Origin: Verrucomicrobiaceae bacterium
GTDB lineage: Bacteria > Verrucomicrobiota > Verrucomicrobiia > Verrucomicrobiales > Akkermansiaceae
Reading direction: 5' to 3'
Length of the DNA: 64,000 nucleotides
NCBI GenBank assembly: GCA_027485615.1
Contig: JAIXQS010000011.1
Span: forward strand, 46,966-110,965
Below the pieces are notes generated by a model, which worked only from the letters and a program-made list of their open reading frames with translations, made no database searches and was not told the origin of the DNA. Below, piece by piece: positions 57,519 to 64,000 of the stretch. Position numbers and translations under genes: made by a program. Positions within the stretch are counted from its first letter, which is position 1. Every line of letters starts with the position of its first letter.

Positions 57519-57725
57519 TTATCTAGTTGAAGGTGATGGTGCTAGAGCAGAGTTTACATTGCGATTTTTTGACATGGGGGCTAGTGATGTTGGAGGAGAT
57601 TGAAAAAGTCGGACGGTTGCGACGCGACGAAACGAGAAGATTGCGATCACCGCCAACAGCTCGACAAGGCTGAAGGCCGGTAGTCTGCGGTTCGCATTTG
57701 GGGTCATATATCGGGCGGTTCGCAT
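57519..57725 (-). pseudogene. Truncated/frameshifted prepilin-like cassette gene remnant
   Basis: RRLPAFSLVELLAVIAI type IV prepilin motif, then collapse to non-prepilin sequence after 12 aa; another frame continues ...FSISSNITSPHVKKSQCKLCSSTITFN*. Confidence 0.55.
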
Positions 57726-57907
57726 CGGGTGTGCTGGCGCAACAGATTACGTTCGTTAATAATCAGCATTTCGTGCGCCACGACCAAGTAAATACAGAAA
57801 CGCACGCTAGCCATGGGCGGATTGTGGAGATTTTGTCACATTCGGGGGAATGTTGGATGATACTCTTTTGCAACTGCTTGTGGATCAGGGGTTCAGCATC
57901 CCTTGCC

Positions 57908-57988
57908 GGACCGCGAGTCTTTAGCTCGCCCCGGAGAATCAAGTTCCGATAAAGATACGCACCGGGGCGGGCTAAAGACCCGCGGTCC
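57908..57988. repeat. Inverted repeat GGACCGCGAGTCTTTAGCTCGCCCCGG / CCGGGGCGGGCTAAAGACCCGCGGTCC
   Basis: About 27-bp arms with few mismatches around a ~26-nt spacer. Confidence 0.88.
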
Positions 57989-58064
57989 GTTCAAAAAGTA
58001 GGAAAACCATGGCTTACCTAAGCCTCAAAATTGGCGGTTCTTCACTCTTATCTGCCTCCTTCCC

Positions 58065-59090
58065 CTAGCCCAGCAACTCCGTGAACCCGCAGAAAATCCG
58101 CGAATCGCCGGGGGGAAGAGGTTTGAGGGCTTCCGGGCTGTCGAGATGTTCCCGGCACAGATTCTCGAACTCGGCGGGCGTTTTCATCCGGCGAATCTCC
58201 CGCTCGAAGTCCGGGTCGATGCCCTCGCAGATGTAGATCAGCGTTTTTTTCATGCGCTGGATGTGCAGGAGGGGATCGAAATCCGGGTGCTCGCGGGCGA
58301 GTTCCACGGAAAGCTCGCGGATGTAAGCGAGGAGATCGCGGCGGGTGGGTTCGGGCGGTTCATTTCCGGAAAACGCGGCGGCGATGCGGGCGAAGATCCA
58401 CGGGTTGCGGATCGCGCCGCGCCCGACCATCAGGCCCGCCGCGCCGGTCTGGCGGTGATAGGCGAGGGCGGTTTCCGCATCGACGACGTTGCCGTTTGCG
58501 ATCACGGGGCAGGGCATGGTTTCCACGGCGAGTTTCACGGAATCGGGTTTCACCGGTGTGGCGTAGCGATCCTCGACCGTCCGCCCATGGATGGTGAGTC
58601 CGTCGATGGCGTGTTTGCGGAAAATTTCCAATAGTTTCGGAAATTCCCCGGGCGAGTGGTATCCGAGACGGGTCTTCACGGTGAAACGCCCCGGAATCGC
58701 GTCGCGCAGGGCACCGAGGATGGCATCGACCTTTGCCGGATCGCGCAGCAAGCCGCCGCCCGCGTCCTTGCGGCAAACGACGGGAGCCGGGCAGCCGAGG
58801 TTCAGGTCGATCCCCGCGACGGGATACGTCGCAAGCTCGCGCGCCGTCCGCACCAGATCCGGGATCTCCTTTCCGATCAACTGCGCGAAGACCGGGCGGC
58901 CGGTTTCGTTTTCGGAAATGGAGCGCAGGATATACGCGTTCAGCCCGGAGTGCGGATGGACGCGGAAGTATTCCGTCACGAACCAATCGGGCGCGCCGCG
59001 CCGCGCGAGAACCCGCATGAAGGGCAGGTCGGTCACATCCTGCATCGGCGCAAGGACAAGGGCGGGGCGGGCGGATGGGAGGAGGTCACG
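58065..59090 (-). CDS. tRNA-dihydrouridine synthase (Dus family)
   Basis: LVLAPMQDVTDLPFMRVLARRG; IDLNLGCPAPVVCRKDAGGGLL; VKTRLGY; LTIHGRT; NGNVVDAETA; GLMVGRGAIRNPWIF. Confidence 0.92.
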   Translation of the reverse strand, partial: RDLLPSARPALVLAPMQDVTDLPFMRVLARRGAPDWFVTEYFRVHPHSGLNAYILRSISENETGRPVFAQLIGKEIPDLVRTARELATYPVAGIDLNLGCPAPVVCRKDAGGGLLRDPAKVDAILGALRDAIPGRFTVKTRLGYHSPGEFPKLLEIFRKHAIDGLTIHGRTVEDRYATPVKPDSVKLAVETMPCPVIANGNVVDAETALAYHRQTGAAGLMVGRGAIRNPWIFARIAAAFSGNEPPEPTRRDLLAYIRELSVELAREHPDFDPLLHIQRMKKTLIYICEGIDPDFEREIRRMKTPAEFENLCREHLDSPEALKPLPPGDSRIFCGFTELLG

Positions 59091-59136
59091 CATCGGCGCG
59101 GTTAGGAAATGGGTTGACAATCAAGCCCGCCTCCCA

Positions 59137-59379
59137 ATGCTGGAAGCGAACAACAACCAAGGGATTAAAGTGGATAATGACTTGTTGCATACGGAAAAAA
59201 TCCTGTCGGATCGGAAAACCTTTTTCCTCGACCTGAAACAGAACTCGCGGGGCATGGTGGTCAAGATCACGGAGGATGTCGGCGGCAACAGGGACACGAT
59301 CATGGTGCCCGTGGAGATTCTCGGTGATTTCATCGCCGCGCTAACGGACATCAAGATGACAGCCGACGAGCAGGGGTGA
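59137..59379 (+). CDS. PUR-alpha-like nucleic-acid-binding small protein
   Basis: 80 aa MLEANNNQGIKVDNDLLHTEKILSDRKTFFLDLKQNSRGMVVKITEDVGG..., PUR-repeat-like pattern. Confidence 0.65.
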   Translation: MLEANNNQGIKVDNDLLHTEKILSDRKTFFLDLKQNSRGMVVKITEDVGGNRDTIMVPVEILGDFIAALTDIKMTADEQG

Positions 59380-59449
59380 AGCCTCTTGCCGTCTCCCTCC
59401 CTTTCGGCTTGTGGAAGGGGGTGTGCATCGTGAATACTCCGTCTTCCGA

Positions 59450-60517
59450 ATGCATCGCTCCTCCATCAACATCGCGCGACTTGTTTATCTGCTTGTCTGT
59501 CAGGCCGCTGCGGTTGCGATCGCGCTGAGCACGAAAGGCACCGTGATCGAAATGTCGGTCGCGACCGGCCTGCTGATCGGTCTCGCCATCGGGATTTTTT
59601 TCATCGGGATCGAGAGGCTCACCAAGGGGTTCACCCTACGCGGTTTCTCCACGGCCACCTTCGGTCTCGGTGTCGGCCTGTTTTGCGCGTGGCTGCTGAC
59701 CCGGGTGGAAATTTCCAACCTCCTGGAGCTCGCTTTCCGCGACAAGATCGATAAGACGGAATACGGCGAGACGATGGTGAACTCGTTGCGGCTTGCGCTT
59801 GATGTCACGCTTTTCGCCAGTTTCGGGTTCCTCGGCGCGGTGCTCGCCCTCCGCAGCAACCGGGACGATTTCGCGTTCATCATCCCCTACGTCCGTTTCC
59901 GCCAGGACGCCAGCTCCGGCCAGCCCATCGTGCTGGATGCCGAAACGATCATGGACGGGCGCATCCTCGGGCTGCTTTCCTCGGGTTTCATCAGCGGGCG
60001 GCTCATCGTCGGCCAGTTCGTGCTGGAGGAAATCCAGACCCTTGCCAATGAAAGCTCCAACGGCCTGCGCCAGCGCGCCCAGCGCGGCCTCGGGAATCTT
60101 GAAAAAATGCAATCCTCTCCCGATATCCAGGTTTCCATTCACGACACCAGGATCCTCACCGAAGAGCAGACCCTGCATTCCCGCCTGATTGAGACGGCGA
60201 AATTCTACGGGGCCCGCCTTCTCACGCTGGAGGACAGCCTGGCGAAGATCGCGAAGTTGCAAGGTGTGTCCGTGCTCAATCTCAACGAACTCGACATCGC
60301 GCTGAGTCCCTCCATCGCCATCGGCGAGCGGCTGCGCGTCCCATTGGTAAGGCCGGGCAAGGAAGAGCACCAAGCGGTCGGATATATGCCGGACGGCACG
60401 ATGATCGTCGTAAACCAGGCCGCCGGTGATATCGGAAACACGGTGGACGTGGTGGTCGTCACCAGCCTGCAGACCGCAGGCGGCACGCTCATTTTCGCGG
60501 AGCCGATCCGTTCCTAA
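59450..60517 (+). CDS. PIN/TRAM-domain membrane protein (YacL-like)
   Basis: N-terminal TMs; VLDAETIMDGRILGLLSSGFISGRLIVGQFVLEEIQTLANESSNGLRQRAQRGL; LLTLEDSLAKIAKLQGVSVLNLNEL; C-terminal TRAM. Confidence 0.88.
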   Translation: MHRSSINIARLVYLLVCQAAAVAIALSTKGTVIEMSVATGLLIGLAIGIFFIGIERLTKGFTLRGFSTATFGLGVGLFCAWLLTRVEISNLLELAFRDKIDKTEYGETMVNSLRLALDVTLFASFGFLGAVLALRSNRDDFAFIIPYVRFRQDASSGQPIVLDAETIMDGRILGLLSSGFISGRLIVGQFVLEEIQTLANESSNGLRQRAQRGLGNLEKMQSSPDIQVSIHDTRILTEEQTLHSRLIETAKFYGARLLTLEDSLAKIAKLQGVSVLNLNELDIALSPSIAIGERLRVPLVRPGKEEHQAVGYMPDGTMIVVNQAAGDIGNTVDVVVVTSLQTAGGTLIFAEPIRS

Positions 60518-61350
60518 CAGAGCGTGAAAACGGTGACCTCCGGCCTGACGTTGAAACGAACCTGGCGGAGGAATCCGAGAGCCCGGTTAATGTAGAGATC
60601 CCTCCCTCCCGAGAGCGCCAAATGACCGGCGGTGTAGCGCCTGTTCGTGACAGGCAGCAGCGGTGGCGGCAGGAAAGGCGGCTTGCACTGCCCTCCGTGC
60701 GTATGTCCCGCGAGGATCCAGCCTTGATAGCTGCTCCAATCGCCATGATCCACGCTGTCTGGATTATGCGTCAGCGCCAACGCCGCCTTGCCGGGAGTCA
60801 AAGCGGAAAGCCCTGCTGCGAGATCAAATTTCTCCGCCCACAGGTCACCGAAGCCGAGCACCTGCAAGCCGCCGATGTCGCGCACCTCGTTTCTCAATAC
60901 CGGTATGCCCGCCTCGCCGAGCGACCCGGTGATCTTTTCCGCCCAGCTTTCCTCTACCCAGTTGACCCCGTAATCGTGGTTCCCGAGGATCGCCGCCGAA
61001 CCGATTGCACCCGTCGGGAGGTGCGGGAAAACTTTTGCCATACCGGCTTCCGTCCCCTCGTCCAGGGTGACGAAATCCCCGGTGTAGACGACGATATCGG
61101 GCTTCAGCGCGGCGACTTTTTTGAAGCTCTCGAGCAGGAAATCCGAGGAGACCCGCGCCGAGACATGGATGTCGCTGATCTGGACGAGGGTTTTTCCTTT
61201 CAGGGACTCCGGCAGGTTCGCGATGGGCAATTCCCGCTCGACGAGTTCCAGGAAAAACGGCTCCACCAGCGCGGTGTAACCAAGGGTCGCGGCTCCCCCG
61301 CATATGCCGATTCGCAGGATATTTCGGCGAGTGAAATGTTTTCTCTTCAT
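60514..61350 (-). CDS. Calcineurin-like metallophosphoesterase
   Basis: LVQISDIHVSARVSSDFLL; DIVVYTGDFVT; AILGNHDYGVNW; ALTHNPDSVD; ILAGHTHGGQCKPPFLPPPLLPV. Confidence 0.92.
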   Translation of the reverse strand: MKRKHFTRRNILRIGICGGAATLGYTALVEPFFLELVERELPIANLPESLKGKTLVQISDIHVSARVSSDFLLESFKKVAALKPDIVVYTGDFVTLDEGTEAGMAKVFPHLPTGAIGSAAILGNHDYGVNWVEESWAEKITGSLGEAGIPVLRNEVRDIGGLQVLGFGDLWAEKFDLAAGLSALTPGKAALALTHNPDSVDHGDWSSYQGWILAGHTHGGQCKPPFLPPPLLPVTNRRYTAGHLALSGGRDLYINRALGFLRQVRFNVRPEVTVFTLC

Positions 61351-61414
61351 CGGACGCTTGTGCATACTGCCCCCCACGCCACCCTTCAACCCACCATTTT
61401 TCAAAAAACCGCAC

Positions 61415-62455
61415 ATGGCTCGCAACCGCACCGCACCACCCATCCCGAACATCGCCGCCCGCTTCATCCTGCCCGGCCCTGTCGTCGCGTTTGAGGAAAT
61501 CCCCACCGGCCTGATCAACACCACCTACGCCATCACCTGCCGCAGCGGCTCGTCGGAAAAACGCTACATCCTGCAATCGATCAACTCCGCCGTTTTCCCG
61601 GAGCCGGAGAAAGTGATGCAAAACATCTTCCAGGTCACCGGCCACATCGGCGCGCGCGATCCGGGCACCGAGCAGCTCCAACTCATCCCCGCGCAGGGCG
61701 GCCACAGCTGGCTGACGCTGCGCGATCACACCGTCTGGCGCTGCTATCCCTATCATGAGGGCACCGAATCCTTCGCGAAAATCGACTCGCCCGACCTCGC
61801 GTTCCGGGCCGCCGCCGCCTTCGGCAGCTTCCAGGCGAAGCTCTCCGACCTCGACCCCGCCACCCTCCACGAGACCATCCCCGCCTTCCACCATACGCCC
61901 ACCTATTTAGCGAAACTTCTCGCCGCCGCCGAGAAAGACCCCGTCGGCCGCCTCGACAACGCCCGTGCGGACTTCGATTTCATCCTGTCGCAGAAACACC
62001 TCACGACCCTTTTGGTGGACGCCGGCCTGCCGATCCGCATCACCCACAACGACACGAAAATCTCCAACATCCTTTTCCCCACCAATCCCGCCCTGCCGCC
62101 CATCGTGATCGATCTCGATACGGTCATGCCAGGCCTCGCGCTCTTCGATTACGGCGATCTCGTCCGCTCCGCCGCCTCCACCGCGGATGAGAACGAGACC
62201 GACCCCGAGAAAATCCGCCAGGATCCGGAGCTCGCCGCCGCGCTCACCGAAGGCTATCTCTCCACCGCCTCCGTTTTCCTGACGCCGGAGGAAAAAGCCC
62301 TGCTGCCCTCCGCACCCAAGGTCATCGCGCTGGAGCTCGCGATCCGTTTCCTCACCGATCACCTCCTCGGCGGTGTCTATTTCCGCTCCGACTACGAAGG
62401 TCACAACCTCGCACGCGCCCGCAACCAGCTCACCCTGCTGCGCTCGATGCCATAA
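61415..62455 (+). CDS. Phosphotransferase/kinase (N-acetylhexosamine kinase-like, APH fold)
   Basis: FEEIPTGLINTTYAITC; RITHNDTKISNILF; PIVIDLDTVMPGLALFDYGDLVR. Confidence 0.85.
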   Translation: MARNRTAPPIPNIAARFILPGPVVAFEEIPTGLINTTYAITCRSGSSEKRYILQSINSAVFPEPEKVMQNIFQVTGHIGARDPGTEQLQLIPAQGGHSWLTLRDHTVWRCYPYHEGTESFAKIDSPDLAFRAAAAFGSFQAKLSDLDPATLHETIPAFHHTPTYLAKLLAAAEKDPVGRLDNARADFDFILSQKHLTTLLVDAGLPIRITHNDTKISNILFPTNPALPPIVIDLDTVMPGLALFDYGDLVRSAASTADENETDPEKIRQDPELAAALTEGYLSTASVFLTPEEKALLPSAPKVIALELAIRFLTDHLLGGVYFRSDYEGHNLARARNQLTLLRSMP

Positions 62456-62558
62456 CTGCGTTGCGGTTTTCTCCGCGTCATTTGCGGCGGGGCGATTCCC
62501 GCTTGCGGAACCCGCGCCGCCGGGTGAAAGCTGCTCAGCGAACCAACCAACCGACATC

Positions 62559-63677
62559 ATGGAAATCACCCAAACGGCATACGGAACCTGGAGCGGAGGC
62601 CGCTTCATGCACTTCGGCGAAACTCTCTCGGAAGAACGCTTCCTCGGCTGCATCAAGACCGCCTACGAGGCCGGCATTCGCACCTTCGTCACCTCCGACG
62701 TTTACGGAAACGGCAAGGCCGACGAACTCCTCGGCAAGGCGCTCGCGGGCATCGACCGCTCCAGCTACGCCCTCGTCGGCATGATCGGCCACGATTTCTA
62801 CGACGGCGAGCGCAAGGGCAGCCAAGGCTACCCGCGCTTCACCGATCCCGAGCTGCGCGGCGAAGATGGCTATGACGAGTTCGTCCAGCGCGCGACCAAG
62901 CTCTCGCTGCAGCGCTGCGGCACCGACCATTTCGATCTCCTCATGCTCCACAACCCGGACGTGATCGGATACACCTCGGAAGCCCTCTGGCAAGCCATGG
63001 CCCGCGCCAAGGAAACCGGCCTCACCAAACAGCTCGGCATGGCTCCCGGCCCCGCCAACGGCTTCACCCTCGACCTCCTCGATTTCTTCGAAAAATTCGG
63101 GGACATCATCGACTGGACCATGCTCATTCTCAATCCGCTCGAGCCATGGCCATCGAACCTCCTCCTCCCCGCCTGCGAGAAAAAAGGCATCAAGGTGCTC
63201 ACCCGGGTCGTCGATTACGGGGGCGTCTTCCACGATGATCTCGGCGGCCCCGACCATGTTTTCAAACCCGGCGACCACCGCACCTATCGCCCCGAGGGCT
63301 GGGTCGGCCACGGTATGGAAAAGGCGAACCGCATGCGCCCCATCGCCGAGAAATACAACCTCTCCATGATGGAGTTCGCCTGCATCTGGAACCTCAGCCA
63401 AGCGCCCGTGGAGTGCGTCGTCCCCACCTTCATCCAGGAAGCCGGCGAGAGCGCGCGTCCCATCGAGGACAAGATCCGCGAATTCGGCAACATGCCCGAC
63501 GTCCGCCTCACTCCCGAGGAGGTCGATGCCGTCCGCCAGATCGGCGACAACACCGGCTGCATGAAACTCAAGGGAGCCAGCCAGCGCCACGCCACGTCCG
63601 AGCGCTGCGACGAATGGCCGATGCGCCCCGAGCTCCTCGAACTCGCCGAGCGGTACGGGGTGGGCACCGACTGGTGA
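62559..63677 (+). CDS. Aldo/keto reductase family protein
   Basis: MEITQTAYGTWSGGRFMHFGE...; FDLLMLHNPDVIGYTSEALWQAMARAKETGLTKQLGM. Confidence 0.87.
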   Translation: MEITQTAYGTWSGGRFMHFGETLSEERFLGCIKTAYEAGIRTFVTSDVYGNGKADELLGKALAGIDRSSYALVGMIGHDFYDGERKGSQGYPRFTDPELRGEDGYDEFVQRATKLSLQRCGTDHFDLLMLHNPDVIGYTSEALWQAMARAKETGLTKQLGMAPGPANGFTLDLLDFFEKFGDIIDWTMLILNPLEPWPSNLLLPACEKKGIKVLTRVVDYGGVFHDDLGGPDHVFKPGDHRTYRPEGWVGHGMEKANRMRPIAEKYNLSMMEFACIWNLSQAPVECVVPTFIQEAGESARPIEDKIREFGNMPDVRLTPEEVDAVRQIGDNTGCMKLKGASQRHATSERCDEWPMRPELLELAERYGVGTDW

Positions 63678-63678
63678 G

Positions 63679-63709
63679 AAACCCTAAACCTTGAATTTTA
63701 AACCTTAAG
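63679..63709. repeat. AT-rich 31-nt interspersed repeat, copy B
   Basis: AAACCCTAAACCTTGAATTTTAAACCTTAAG; pairs with 45596-45626. Confidence 0.6.
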
Positions 63710-63812
63710 GGAGGCTCCCGCGCTTCCTTGGCTTCGACGGTTGTTGATTTCGCTTGAAACGTCTGCCTTCACAGCGCATACCGCTTTCCGTTTCCACACG
63801 GTTCAGCCCAAC

Positions 63813-63900
63813 GGAGGGGTGGTAGAGTGGTCGATTGCGCCAGTCTTGAAAACTGGAGAGCCGAAAGGTTCCGTGGGTTCGAATCCCACCCCCTCCGCCA
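63813..63900 (+). tRNA. tRNA-Ser (anticodon TGA), CCA encoded
   Basis: GGAGGGGTGGTAGAGTGGTCGATTGCGCCAGTCTTGAAAACTGGAGAGCCGAAAGGTTCCGTGGGTTCGAATCCCACCCCCTCCGCCA; long variable arm. Confidence 0.97.
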
Positions 63901-63938
63901 ACACCCCAACCCGGCTCATCCGGGTTGGGGTGTTGGCG
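63896..63938 (+). terminator. Strong hairpin overlapping the tRNA-Ser 3' CCA
   Basis: CGCCAACACCCCAACCCGG-ctcat-CCGGGTTGGGGTGTTGGCG, 19-bp perfect stem. Confidence 0.75.
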
Positions 63939-64000
63939 TTTCAGGTCGGGGATGAGAACCCCTGCGAAGCTTGGGGTTCGAACGCTGGGGCGAGCTTCGC

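Noticed and set aside
59112-59117. TTGACA upstream of the PUR-alpha-like gene as a -35 box
   Set aside because: Spacing puts the -10 region on the start codon and no matching hexamer is present.
1-64000. CRISPR array
   Set aside because: No regularly spaced direct repeats with unique spacers seen; the module repeats at 41.0, 44.0 and 50.3 kb are contiguous short-period arms in inverted orientation.

Overview
This 64 kb, GC-rich window looks like a chromosomal segment from a Verrucomicrobiota-type bacterium. The lineage call is an inference from a Verru_Chthon-cassette-A-like gene, a DUF1552/DUF1592/ThuA/c-type cytochrome cluster, and sulfatase plus SASA-esterase genes. I see about 40 credible protein genes and two tRNAs: Arg-CCT on the minus strand and Ser-TGA on the plus strand. 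I found no CRISPR array, rRNA, prophage or intact transposase. Main blocks are: (1) the end of an exopolysaccharide locus (beta-barrel, Wzc-like tyrosine kinase, Wza-like SLBB protein, HEAT+PDZ protein); (2) rRNA pseudouridine synthase, thioredoxin and a Pro-rich membrane protein followed by an unannotated 25-aa hydrophobic sORF with its own terminator; (3) sulfatase plus a coupled unknown secreted protein, convergent with a SASA esterase; (4) an RND pump with its membrane fusion protein; (5) SNF2 helicase divergent from potABCD; (6) an amidohydrolase/DUF1552/DUF1592/ThuA/sorbosone-dehydrogenase-like/multi-CxxCH cytochrome cluster; (7) a housekeeping block (menA, rnhC, LpxL-like, HIT, L,D-transpeptidase, ffh, secA, corA, tatD); (8) a partial or decayed Verru_Chthon pseudopilin-like cassette; (9) dus, PUR-alpha-like, PIN/TRAM, phosphoesterase, kinase, AKR and tRNA-Ser. 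The most interesting non-coding signal is a set of intergenic inverted repeats. Three loci share the outer motif TTNACCGCNAA and a short period of about 8-11 nt, but each carries its own module sequence. Other interspersed palindromic repeat types also occur: GGACCGCGGGTCTTTAGCCCGCCCCGG-like arms, twin hairpins with identical CCCT loops, and an AT-rich 31-mer pair. All calls come from reading the sequence; no homology searches were run.
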